A stretch of DNA of 42,831 nucleotides, from IMG/VR virus record IMGVR_UViG_3300023184_000236, positions 1 through 42,831 of that record, one strand, 5' to 3'. Under the pieces are notes generated by a model. The model made no database searches and had not been told where the DNA came from. It saw only the letters and a list, made by a program, of their open reading frames with translations. Both the position numbers and the translations under genes were made by a program. Source of the stretch: a virus. Below, one piece after another: positions 1 to 5,362 of this stretch; position 1 is the stretch's first letter, and the number at the start of each line of letters is the position of its first letter.

Positions 1-47
1 ATACTGATTTCAAAGACCAGTGCCTTAGGCCTCTAGGCGACACCCCA
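1..47 (-). tRNA. tRNA-Gln (anticodon TTG), 3' half cut by window edge
   Basis: The minus strand reads U-GGGGUG acceptor, a D arm very like E. coli tRNA-Gln and an anticodon arm with loop CTTTGAA (anticodon TTG at 34-36). The T arm and 3' acceptor lie beyond base 1. It belongs to the tRNA string that continues upstream on the same strand. Confidence 0.8.
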
Positions 48-54
48 ACTGAAT

Positions 55-128
55 TGGTAGCCAGTACAAGAATTGAACTTGTGATAATCGCTTATCAAGC
101 GACCGTTATACCATTTAACTAACCGGCC
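55..128 (-). tRNA. tRNA-Ile (GAT)
   Basis: Full cloverleaf on the minus strand. The 7-bp acceptor is GGCCGGT/ACTGGCT, the anticodon arm is GTCGC-TTGATAA-GCGAT, the T arm is ACAAG-TTCAATT-CTTGT, and 3' CCA is encoded. Decodes AUC/AUU. Confidence 0.92.
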
Positions 129-134
129 AAAACT

Positions 135-210
135 TGGTGGTAATAGTTGGACTCGAACCAACGATAGGTTGCGTATGAAGCAACTGCATTAGCCACTATG
201 CTATATTACC
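135..210 (-). tRNA. tRNA-Met (CAT), probable elongator
   Basis: Acceptor GGTAATA/TATTACC fully paired, so not initiator-like. Anticodon arm GTTGC-TTCATAC-GCAAC, T arm GTTGG-TTCGAGT-CCAAC, encoded CCA. A lysidine-type Ile2 identity cannot be excluded from sequence alone, but a better Ile2 candidate is at 9496-9571. Confidence 0.9.
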
Positions 211-288
211 ATATAGAAACACACTGGCTGTTGCTTGTCATTGTCTTTAACTACCTCTCGGTGGCGGTAGACCAGTGTGTTTTTATAT
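211..288 (-). ncRNA. Stem-closed RNA element 1 between tRNA-Met and tRNA-Lys
   Basis: The 78-nt spacer is closed by inverted arms at 211-227 and 272-288 pairing at 16 of 17 positions. Inside is a second hairpin CTACC/GGTAG. There is no ORF and no tRNA signature. The outer part of the stem resembles the stems of the elements at 5809-5889 and 5894-6127. It could be a processing stem or a stable small RNA like the RNA C and D species of the T4 tRNA cluster; function unknown. Confidence 0.5.
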
Positions 289-364
289 GGTGGGACTGCT
301 CGGACTCGAACCGAGACTCTTACCGGTTAAAAGCCGGATGTTTTAGCCATTAAACTACAATCCC
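288..364 (-). tRNA. tRNA-Lys (TTT)
   Basis: Acceptor GGGATTG/CAGTCCC, anticodon loop CTTTTAA (TTT), T arm with TTCGAGT loop, CCA encoded. The T of its CCA complement is also the last base of the preceding stem-closed element. Confidence 0.92.
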
Positions 365-368
365 ATAT

Positions 369-446
369 TGGTCCCTCGCCCAGGATTCGAACCTGGACCT
401 TGCTGATTAAGAGTCAGATGCGCTAACCGTTAAACGCCAGCGAGGG
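369..446 (-). tRNA. tRNA-Lys (CTT)
   Basis: Acceptor CCCTCGC/GCGAGGG perfectly paired, anticodon loop CTCTTAA (CTT), T loop TTCGAAT, CCA encoded. A second lysine isoacceptor only 4 nt from tRNA-Lys(TTT). Confidence 0.9.
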
Positions 447-507
447 TTGTTCGTAATTGTTTGATTTTACGTGCCAACCCTAGACCAATACGGGATCTAG
501 AGCGACA

Positions 508-528
508 CTACGGTTTACCTCGTTTCAT
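508..528 (-). CDS. Possible six-codon minigene (MKRGKP)
   Basis: An excellent Shine-Dalgarno (AAGGAG) sits 6 nt before an ATG followed by only MKRGKP and TAG. After the TAG the same frame stays open for about 25 more basic codons before running into tRNA-Lys. It may be a translated minigene, a decayed gene or a ribosome-binding decoy. The rest of the 447-552 gap holds only a small hairpin (CTAGATC/GGTCTAG). Confidence 0.25.
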   Translation of the reverse strand: MKRGKP

Positions 529-552
529 GTCGTTCTCCTTGTTGTAAAATGT

Positions 553-1134
553 TCAGCGTTGAAAGCTGAACCATGCTTTAACTGACTTGCTGATAGGCAG
601 GTCTTTGTCAAATCCAATTGTAAAACTTATTCTATTTCCTGGAGCAGTCGGATTAGGATGCACCGCATGAGCAAAACTTGCGTCAAACACAATTGGTTGA
701 ATTAACTCAATCTCATCAAGAATTGGCCAATCTCTTTCTTCTGTTATATCATAATAAGTGTTTGTTGATGCTTCGGGTTGGCTATTTAATTTTAAGAATT
801 CTTTAGGAATATCATAAAATTTTGTTTTAGACCCTTCGCAATGCATCACTGGCCATAATATTCTTACAAATGGATCAATATAGTCTACATGGATGTACGG
901 TGTTTCGTCTGGTGTCACCACTACTATAGAAATTAAAGTAGGAGTTAAAAATCTTTGTTCTAAGAAGTTTTTTAACAAAGGCACATGCTGTAAAATATGC
1001 GGAATACTTACATCAGTATAAAATACCGGATATCTAGTTTTTAATATGTCAGTGTTATTACATACGTATTCGTACACTTGATCACTTATGGCCTGATGGT
1101 TGTCTACATCTAAAACTTTATATATTGGTCTCAT
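553..1134 (-). CDS. 2OG-Fe(II) oxygenase-like (aspartyl/prolyl hydroxylase fold) protein
   Basis: A 193-aa protein with the metal-binding pattern of the cupin-type 2-oxoglutarate oxygenases: HVD near residue 82, then a distal HAVHPN segment followed by GNRISF, giving an HxD...H plus Arg arrangement. Substrate unknown. The reading frame extends to 1158 but that would overlap tRNA-Thr, so the inner ATG at 1134 was chosen. It has no Shine-Dalgarno; instead ATAAGTA lies 5 nt upstream. Related HxD...H proteins are at 8213-8827 and 31962-32615. Placed among tRNAs, so it could act on RNA or translation factors, but that is only context. Confidence 0.6.
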   Translation of the reverse strand: MRPIYKVLDVDNHQAISDQVYEYVCNNTDILKTRYPVFYTDVSIPHILQHVPLLKNFLEQRFLTPTLISIVVVTPDETPYIHVDYIDPFVRILWPVMHCEGSKTKFYDIPKEFLKLNSQPEASTNTYYDITEERDWPILDEIELIQPIVFDASFAHAVHPNPTAPGNRISFTIGFDKDLPISKSVKAWFSFQR

Positions 1135-1139
1135 ACTGT

Positions 1140-1146
1140 TACTTAT
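1140..1146 (-). promoter_or_regulatory. Late-type -10 element ATAAGTA before the 553-1134 gene
   Basis: ATAAGTA followed by exactly 5 nt and then ATG. T4 late promoters (TATAAATA) start transcription about 6 nt after the element, which would put +1 at the ATG. The same ATAAGTA-N5-ATG layout recurs at 7469 and 12143. Confidence 0.4.
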
Positions 1147-1147
1147 T

Positions 1148-1221
1148 TGGTGCCCCACGACAGAATCGAACTGCCATCACAGGATTACAAAACCAGTGTA
1201 ATGCCATTATACTAGTAGGGC
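1148..1221 (-). tRNA. tRNA-Thr (TGT)
   Basis: Acceptor GCCCTAC/GTGGGGC, anticodon loop TTTGTAA (TGT), T arm GGCAG-TTCGATT-CTGTC, encoded CCA. The anticodon stem has T-T mismatches (28/42 and 31/39), so folding is weaker than in the neighbours. Confidence 0.85.
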
Positions 1222-1228
1222 GTGTTTG

Positions 1229-1414
1229 TTAAGACTTTGACAAAGTCCGTTGAATGTGCAATTTATAATCCAAGGCACGTTGAATCTTTGCCCGGTGCTT
1301 TTTACGTGCTGACTCCAATAACTTGGTCAATTGTTCTACGTTGAGTGGACCAAGTCTGGGTTTACCAGTCTTGTGTTTCATTGGATCATTGCTGGTCTTA
1401 AATGTGTTTGACAT
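1229..1414 (-). CDS. Small basic protein, 61 aa, unknown function
   Basis: Lysine/arginine-rich 61-aa protein, predicted mainly helical, with a central stretch of leucines and basic residues (residues about 24-50). A good Shine-Dalgarno (AAGGAAACGGT-ATG) supports the start at 1414. It lies between tRNA-Asn and tRNA-Thr. The charge suggests nucleic-acid or ribosome binding, but no family is recognised. Confidence 0.7.
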   Translation of the reverse strand: MSNTFKTSNDPMKHKTGKPRLGPLNVEQLTKLLESARKKHRAKIQRALDYKLHIQRTLSKS

Positions 1415-1433
1415 ACCGTTTCCTTTTTTTATT

Positions 1434-1509
1434 TGGCTCCCTAGGTACGGATCGAACGTACGACATCTTCATTAACAGTGAAGCGCAACTACCGCTGTGC
1501 TACTAGGGA
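1434..1509 (-). tRNA. tRNA-Asn (GTT)
   Basis: Acceptor TCCCTAG/CTAGGGA, anticodon arm CTTCA-CTGTTAA-TGAAG, T arm GTACG-TTCGATC-CGTAC, discriminator G and encoded CCA. With FolE/QueE in the phage, note that GTT, GTG, GTC and GTA anticodon tRNAs are the normal queuosine substrates. Confidence 0.93.
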
Positions 1510-1516
1510 ATGTTCT

Positions 1517-1606
1517 TGGCGGTGCGACTGAGACTCGAACTCAGAACCCGGCTTTCACCGAGCGACGGATTAGCAATCCGCTCTAATACCATTATAGGAC
1601 CGCACC
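1517..1606 (-). tRNA. tRNA-Ser (GCT)
   Basis: 90-nt class II tRNA: anticodon arm GCGGA-TTGCTAA-TCCGT, long variable arm, T arm CTGAG-TTCGAGT-CTCAG, discriminator G, encoded CCA. Confidence 0.93.
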
Positions 1607-1645
1607 TTCGAAATACTTAGCAGGCACTACCTGCTGAAAAAAATT

Positions 1646-1720
1646 TGGTGGACCGTACCGGGGTCGAACCGGTGACTATGCCTTGCAAGGGCATTGTGTT
1701 CCCAACTATACCAACAGCCC
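1646..1720 (-). tRNA. tRNA-Ala (TGC)
   Basis: Acceptor GGGCTGT/ACGGTCC, anticodon arm ATGCC-CTTGCAA-GGCAT, T arm ACCGG-TTCGACC-CCGGT, encoded CCA. The spacer to tRNA-Ser contains a 7-bp hairpin AGCAGG-tagtg-CCTGCT at about 1620-1637. Confidence 0.93.
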
Positions 1721-1728
1721 AAATTATT

Positions 1729-1802
1729 TGGTATCCCGTCACGGAGTCGAACCGCGGCCCTCAGTTTTGGAGACTGATGTGCTACCGTAACACTTACGAG
1801 AT
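1729..1802 (-). tRNA. tRNA-Trp (CCA)
   Basis: Acceptor ATCTCGT/ACGGGAT, anticodon arm TCAGT-CTCCAAA-ACTGA (CCA), T loop TTCGACT, encoded CCA. Confidence 0.92.
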
Positions 1803-1807
1803 ATTTT

Positions 1808-1880
1808 AACACACTGAGACCAGTGTGTGTATTAAAGCACTCTTCATGGATGAACCCATATAAGCGAGAATGCTTTAATA
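1808..1880 (-). ncRNA. Two stem-loops at the head of the tRNA transcript
   Basis: 1809-1828 is a perfect 8-bp hairpin, ACACACTG-GTCT-CAGTGTGT, whose stem resembles the outer stem of element 1. 1830-1880 is a 51-nt element closed by a perfect 10-bp stem (TATTAAAGCA/TGCTTTAATA) with an inner ATGG/CCAT hairpin. Neither is followed by a U-run, so they are not simple terminators. They lie between the promoter near 1940 and tRNA-Trp. Bases 1881-1939 are leader with no gene visible. Confidence 0.45.
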
Positions 1881-1939
1881 CGCTCGACTTTTACCAACTG
1901 CGTTGTCGCCACAGTCTTCTCATCCTCGAGGCCGCCCAC

Positions 1940-1948
1940 ATTATAGCA
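1940..1948 (-). promoter_or_regulatory. Extended -10 promoter for the tRNA string 1-1880
   Basis: TGC-TATAAT on the minus strand: a consensus -10 with the extended TGn motif. The -35 region is poor (CCTGCA at N17). It sits just after the terminator at 1994-2026 and before tRNA-Trp, where a new tRNA transcript would be expected to start. Confidence 0.5.
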
Positions 1949-1993
1949 GTGTTTAGTGTGTCTGCAGGGTCGCGTTCCCTATGCCACATAATG

Positions 1994-2026
1994 AAAAACC
2001 CTGGAGTGTTTAGTTCCAGGGTTCTT
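1994..2026 (-). terminator. Rho-independent terminator
   Basis: Perfect 8-bp stem AACCCTGG/CCAGGGTT with an 11-nt loop, followed on the minus strand by TTT. It ends the short transcript that starts at the 2169-2197 promoter. Confidence 0.75.
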
Positions 2027-2050
2027 GTTAGGTATACGAATATAGTCTAA

Positions 2051-2161
2051 TCAGAACCCCGGTTCTCCTGGAATGCTGTTCGCAAAGCCATTGGCCAGCA
2101 ACCAGTTTGTTGACTGGAGGGACATGGGTTTCGTTGCTGAACAGAATTGTTGTTTCATCAT
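2051..2161 (-). CDS. 36-aa small ORF (or small RNA) in a promoter-terminator cassette
   Basis: ATG ATG AAA CAA... encodes 36 aa beginning MMKQQ with no recognised motif. The consensus promoter at 2169-2197 would start transcription at about 2162, so the mRNA would be leaderless; an AGGAACT Shine-Dalgarno-like sequence overlaps the region between -10 and ATG. The 165-nt transcript ends at the 1994-2026 terminator and contains an internal hairpin CCAGT/ACTGG. Either a leaderless microprotein or a small RNA. A second cassette of the same design lies at 6340-6524, with a peptide beginning MIKQ. Confidence 0.5.
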   Translation of the reverse strand: MMKQQFCSATKPMSLQSTNWLLANGFANSIPGEPGF

Positions 2162-2168
2162 AGTTCCT

Positions 2169-2197
2169 ATTATAGTTTATTTATCATTTGTTGTCAA
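2169..2197 (-). promoter_or_regulatory. Perfect sigma70 consensus promoter TTGACA-N17-TATAAT
   Basis: -35 TTGACA at 2192-2197, 17-bp spacer, -10 TATAAT at 2169-2174. It drives the short transcript ending at 1994-2026. Confidence 0.85.
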
Positions 2198-2212
2198 CCT
2201 ACTTTGAAAAAT

Positions 2213-2656
2213 TTATGGTAAAGTTTTTCCATAGTCGTAGGGATCTGTCAATGGAAATTTTGTATTCCAGATTTCTCCAGTGTTACTGTCTACTAAATCT
2301 AGTAGATTAGATTTGATCTTATCAGTAATTTTTAAAATGTTTATGTCTATATTAAATTCAAAATGATTCCAAAATTGCTTCATAGAAAGATCACCTATTG
2401 AAAAATTTAATTTTTGATTTTGGAATTTGTCTGCAAATAAACAAGCGTTGGCATAATCATTTGCATAGTAAAAAGTTGTGTCAAACGTGCCATCTACATC
2501 AATCTGAATTTTATTAATTAAGATGTTTTGGCCAATCAAAGTAGAAAACCAATTGTATATTTCTTTATGCGATGAATTTATGCAATTAATCCAATTTTTG
2601 ATCGATTCAAAATTGTTTTCCGGCGCCACTGACAGGCGTATTGCAATCGAATACAT
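2213..2656 (-). CDS. Unknown 147-aa protein, paralogue of the next gene upstream
   Basis: Its start is fused to the stop of the upstream gene (TAA-ATG), so the pair is translationally coupled. It shares with that gene a YYA.DYANA / YYSADWESA segment followed by F.xKFQ, a motif of aromatic and acidic residues, and a conserved C-terminal (I/L)LxLxD region with a terminal W. Strongly AT-rich compared with the tRNAs around it, suggesting separate acquisition. No family recognised. Confidence 0.7.
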   Translation of the reverse strand: MYSIAIRLSVAPENNFESIKNWINCINSSHKEIYNWFSTLIGQNILINKIQIDVDGTFDTTFYYANDYANACLFADKFQNQKLNFSIGDLSMKQFWNHFEFNIDINILKITDKIKSNLLDLVDSNTGEIWNTKFPLTDPYDYGKTLP

Positions 2657-3058
2657 TTAAAAATAAATTGCCCATAATATTCTTGCATCTTCGTCTAATA
2701 AGTCAGTAATGCCTTCTGTGGTATCTACAGTAGAGAAATCAATTTCTTTCATAGAAATTTTAGTGTCATATCCCAATTCATTCCACAATTTTCTCAAAGA
2801 AAATTCAGCCGAAGTATCTTGGAATTTTTGTTCAAATATCCTAGCACTTTCCCAGTCAGCAGAATAATAAGTTGTAGTTTCTCTTTTGTAATCAGGAGCG
2901 GCGTCATGGAAAAAATTTAAAATTAAATTTTGATCAATACATTCTCTAAGAAAAACCGCTATGTTATCGTAATTTGTTCTTACGTGCTCCATTTGCAATG
3001 TGCGAGTTTCCTCGCTGTCAACTGGCGGCTCTGCCCATGAAACGTCAATTTGTATCAT
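2657..3058 (-). CDS. Unknown 133-aa acidic protein, tandem paralogue
   Basis: The ATG at 3058 is preceded by GGAG at a 7-nt distance, so it is preferred over an upstream TTG at 3070. Acidic and AT-rich. It resembles the 2213-2656 product (YYSADW, FEQKFQ, LRKLWNELGYD), so the two arose by tandem duplication. No recognised domain. It lies immediately upstream of the initiator tRNA 3' end in map order. Confidence 0.7.
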   Translation of the reverse strand: MIQIDVSWAEPPVDSEETRTLQMEHVRTNYDNIAVFLRECIDQNLILNFFHDAAPDYKRETTTYYSADWESARIFEQKFQDTSAEFSLRKLWNELGYDTKISMKEIDFSTVDTTEGITDLLDEDARILWAIYF

Positions 3059-3074
3059 AATACACTCCAAAATT

Positions 3075-3149
3075 TGGTTGCAGAGGACGGATTCGCACCG
3101 CCGGTCCCCGGGTTATGAGCCCGATGAGATACTACTTCTCCACTCTGCG
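3075..3149 (-). tRNA. Initiator tRNA-fMet (CAT)
   Basis: Shows the bacterial initiator hallmarks: unpaired C1-A72 above the GCAGAG/CTCTGC acceptor, GGG/CCC in the anticodon stem (TCGGG-CTCATAA-CCCGG) and an fMet-like D arm. The T loop is TGCGAAT, a departure from the usual TTCGAAT. CCA is encoded. Confidence 0.9.
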
Positions 3150-3164
3150 TCATGAGTATTTAGT

Positions 3165-3336
3165 AAACTGTGTGGCCTACTGCTGTATGTTTAAAGGTAT
3201 CCACCTTCCTGAAGCATGAATTAAACTGTGACTAGCAGTTGTCGCGGCTCTCGCCCGTTCAGCGGCACAGGATCAATGTAAGTCCCCAGCAGTTGGGCCC
3301 ACCGTCAATGAGTTTTTGACAAAGGCCACACTGTTT
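3165..3336 (-). ncRNA. Stem-closed RNA element 3 (about 172 nt)
   Basis: Arms 3165-3178 and 3323-3336 pair at 13 of 14 positions (one A-A mismatch). Inner hairpins include GTCAA-AAACTCA-TTGAC and AAGGT-GGAT-ACCTT plus a GC-rich middle. No ORF, T arm or CCA. It fills the whole space between the initiator tRNA and the anomalous tRNA. No Rfam family is recognised by eye. Confidence 0.5.
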
Positions 3337-3340
3337 AACT

Positions 3341-3441
3341 TGGTAGGAGAGGTGGGAATCGAACCCACATTCGCCGCCTTATCTAGACGGTGCTTACTGG
3401 TGTATAAATCCAGCCCTTAGGCCAATATTAGCAACTCTCCC
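3341..3441 (-). tRNA. Anomalous 101-nt tRNA or tRNA-like gene
   Basis: Acceptor GGGAGAG/CTCTCCT, T arm GTGGG-TTCGATT-CCCAC and encoded CCA are perfect, but the core is odd. Fold A is class II with anticodon arm CTGGA-TTTATAC-ACCAG (anticodon TAT, A31-A39 mismatch) and a 27-nt variable region. Fold B uses CCGTC-TAGATAA-GGCGG as the anticodon arm with a normal 5-nt variable loop, but then the D arm is 41 nt and U33 is an A. Identity cannot be assigned. Its 5' base is the last base of the radical-SAM stop codon. Confidence 0.7.
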
Positions 3442-4553
3442 TAGTATTCTAAAAAATCTCTATGCGAATTACCGCGCACAGCATCTCTGCGTGAGACAGT
3501 ATCCACAAATTGTTGCCAACGCAGTTGATCAAATACAGCAGTTTCCAGTGCTGTTTTATATGCTGTGATCTCTGACTGTATATGTGGTGCAAGATCTTGT
3601 GACAACACACTGTTCAAATGCTCAATGGCCTGCTGTCTCAACGCAGGTGGCAAATTGGTTATTTCAAGATAATCTGGTTGCACTAATAAATCCAACATCA
3701 AATATGTGTTTATGCGTTGGGCCCATTTGATGATTTGACCAATGTGCATGATGTTTAAATTTTGCACAGTGCAGTGAATAACTGAGTTAACATTGGCACA
3801 TGTTATGATCTTTTTTATGTTGTGTTCGACTTGTGCAAACTTGCTGGGATAACGAATGTATTCGGACAACTCATTTATTGCATCCACACTCAACATCATC
3901 CGCACAGATTTGAATTTGCTCAATACTTGTTGCCATTGATCAGACCATGTTGTAGCGTTGGTAGTCAAGTGCAACAAGGTATTTCTAGCATGTTCTATTG
4001 GAAAAGCATCAAGCAATTCTAAAATTCGTTTGTTGTACAGTGGCTCGCCACCGCGAAGATGAATTACTCTGGGCCTGTAATCCAATATTTGTTGTAGGTT
4101 TTCAAACGCAGATTCGGACCAGGTAAATTCACGTTGATCCAGCACAGCAATGCCAAGTTGTCGATTTTCAGCCAAGATTGCACTGCTGTTGTACTCACTA
4201 CACATCACGCAAGACAAATTGCAAAGATTGCCTACTGCTATTTCAATATGCAGTATCCGCGATTGCATGGGCTTGGCACCAATGATTTTGTATTCCTTGG
4301 CTTGAACCTGTCTGATACTTTGTGTGCCTGACTGTTCTTGTTGCCAGCATCGTTGACAACCAGGATGTTTCCCATCCTGTTCAAAAGCCGACCTAACTTG
4401 TGCTAGGTAAGGATTTTGCATCCACTCATCCACACCAGTTTGATTAATATTTTGTCTGTGTTCTTTAGGAACTGGGTGTATGCAACAAATTTGATAGTCG
4501 CCGTTATTGCCAACACTGACATGGTTGAATGGCATGGCACAATAATTTTTCAT
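3441..4553 (-). CDS. Radical SAM protein with twitch-type N-terminus
   Basis: 370 aa. The N-terminus has a Cys-rich pattern (YCAMPF, ICC near residues 23-24, CQRC near 66-69), as in phage twitch-domain radical SAM proteins. The [4Fe-4S]/SAM motif C-NLS-C-VM-C follows at about residues 112-119, then HLRGGEPL. Substrate unknown: these enzymes modify peptides, sugars or nucleotides. No Shine-Dalgarno; CATACATA lies 4 nt before the ATG. It sits between tRNA-His and the anomalous tRNA, overlapping the latter by one base. Confidence 0.85.
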   Translation of the reverse strand: MKNYCAMPFNHVSVGNNGDYQICCIHPVPKEHRQNINQTGVDEWMQNPYLAQVRSAFEQDGKHPGCQRCWQQEQSGTQSIRQVQAKEYKIIGAKPMQSRILHIEIAVGNLCNLSCVMCSEYNSSAILAENRQLGIAVLDQREFTWSESAFENLQQILDYRPRVIHLRGGEPLYNKRILELLDAFPIEHARNTLLHLTTNATTWSDQWQQVLSKFKSVRMMLSVDAINELSEYIRYPSKFAQVEHNIKKIITCANVNSVIHCTVQNLNIMHIGQIIKWAQRINTYLMLDLLVQPDYLEITNLPPALRQQAIEHLNSVLSQDLAPHIQSEITAYKTALETAVFDQLRWQQFVDTVSRRDAVRGNSHRDFLEY

Positions 4554-4572
4554 GTTGTATGTATGATGTTGT

Positions 4573-4647
4573 TGGGGTGCGGTACCAGGATCGAACTGGT
4601 GATAGCGGAATCACAACCCGCGGTTTTACCACTAAACTAACTGCACC
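4573..4647 (-). tRNA. tRNA-His (GTG)
   Basis: Has the histidine-specific extra 5' G opposite discriminator C, anticodon arm GCGGG-TTGTGAT-TCCGC, T loop TTCGATC and CCA. One A-C mismatch in the acceptor (5/68). Confidence 0.9.
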
Positions 4648-4652
4648 ATAAG

Positions 4653-4729
4653 TGGCGCGACCAGAAGGATTCGAACCTCCCACCCCTGCGTTCGTAGCAC
4701 AGTATTCTATCCAAATGAACTATGGTCGC
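4653..4729 (-). tRNA. tRNA-Arg (ACG)
   Basis: Acceptor GCGACCA/TGGTCGC, anticodon arm CTGTG-CTACGAA-CGCAG (ACG, inosine-type), T loop TTCGAAT, discriminator G, CCA. Confidence 0.92.
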
Positions 4730-4737
4730 CGATTGAA

Positions 4738-4955
4738 TTTGAGAGCCTACGCCGCTTTTATCGTAGATTTATTCAGGACTTACCGGCCGCCTAGCCTGAC
4801 CTCGCTCGCGATGGATATCACTTGGGCACCTGTCCAGTTAGCAACCAATCTGCAGGAATCTTCCGATTCCCCGGGAGTTGAACCCGTCCCCTTTTACTAT
4901 TTCGGTAGTTCGAACTTACCTAGATAGCGTGACTGTACTTGCTGACACTCTCAAA
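4738..4955 (-). ncRNA. Stem-closed RNA element 4 (218 nt)
   Basis: Closed by a perfect 8-bp stem TTTGAGAG/CTCTCAAA that abuts tRNA-Asp on one side and tRNA-Arg on the other. It contains a T-arm mimic (ACGGG-TTCAACT-CCCGG at about 4871-4886) and a perfect GGAATC-GGAA-GATTCC hairpin with a GNRA loop. The mimic is not followed by an acceptor strand or CCA, so it is not a tRNA. Function unknown. Confidence 0.5.
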
Positions 4956-4958
4956 ACT

Positions 4959-5033
4959 TGGCGGTCTCAAGGGGTAACGATCCCCTTCTTTATGCGTGAC
5001 AGGCATACGTGCGTCCATGAACACTTTGAGACC
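4959..5033 (-). tRNA. tRNA-Asp (GTC) with unusual T loop
   Basis: Acceptor GGTCTCA/TGAGACC, anticodon arm TATGC-CTGTCAC-GCATA, discriminator G and CCA. The T stem AGGGG/CCCCT is intact but the loop is ATCGTTA instead of TTCGAAT, so it is easily overlooked. Confidence 0.88.
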
Positions 5034-5035
5034 AA

Positions 5036-5188
5036 TTTTTATAGTTAAGCACCGAGGACGCAAATTTAGGAGTCTGGGGCTTCCAGTCCATAGCCGATGC
5101 AGTTATGTCAGGATCCGTCGCCGGCCGCTTGGACCCGAATAGTGTGTGCGTCCACACACGATACCTTATCGGTGCTTAACTATAAAAA
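5036..5188 (-). ncRNA. Stem-closed RNA element 5 with a perfect 20-bp stem
   Basis: Arms 5036-5055 and 5169-5188 are perfect reverse complements (20 bp). Inside are GTGTGTG-GACG-CACACAC, a GGGTCC/GGATCC helix and GGA-CTGG-AAGCC-CCAG-ACTCC. GGACGC in the first hairpin is complementary to GCGTCC near the 3' stem, allowing a pseudoknot. No ORF. It completely fills the gap between tRNA-Asp and tRNA-Tyr. Confidence 0.6.
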
Positions 5189-5194
5189 CAAAAT

Positions 5195-5280
5195 TGGTGG
5201 AGACGGATGGATTCGAACCACCGCGCTTTTTAGGGGCCAGATTTACAGTCTGGTGCAATCAACCACTCTGCCACGTCTCC
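5195..5280 (-). tRNA. tRNA-Tyr (GTA)
   Basis: 86-nt class II tRNA: acceptor GGAGACG/CGTCTCC, anticodon arm CCAGA-CTGTAAA-TCTGG, T loop TTCGAAT, CCA. Confidence 0.93.
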
Positions 5281-5355
5281 AAAAAAGAGTAAGGGCAAGG
5301 TTGCAGAGCCTAGTGTCCCATTGCTGGGAGAAGTGCTCAGGCGATATGCCCTTAC
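5281..5355 (-). terminator. Long-loop terminator or stem-closed RNA element 6
   Basis: A perfect 9-bp stem GTAAGGGCA/TGCCCTTAC (5289-5297 with 5347-5355) encloses a GCCT/AGGC helix and CCCA-GCAA-TGGG, a GNRA hairpin. On the minus strand it is followed by TCTTTTTT, as in an intrinsic terminator, just after the gene ending at 5363. The U-run directly abuts tRNA-Tyr, so it may also belong to the RNA-element family. Confidence 0.5.
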
Positions 5356-5362
5356 AAAAACT

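Noticed and set aside
1627-2050. 61-aa minus-strand and 75-aa plus-strand reading frames over tRNA-Ala/Trp and the leader
   Set aside because: They lie across clear tRNA genes, stem-loops and a terminator and have no protein-like composition or ribosome-binding site.
3341-3441. Group I intron inside the odd tRNA
   Set aside because: The extra sequence is only about 25 nt, far too short for an intron, and has no intron core.
4865-4890. Possible extra tRNA in element 4 from its TTCAACT T-arm-like hairpin
   Set aside because: No acceptor strand or CCA follows the hairpin; the next bases form a separate GNRA hairpin.
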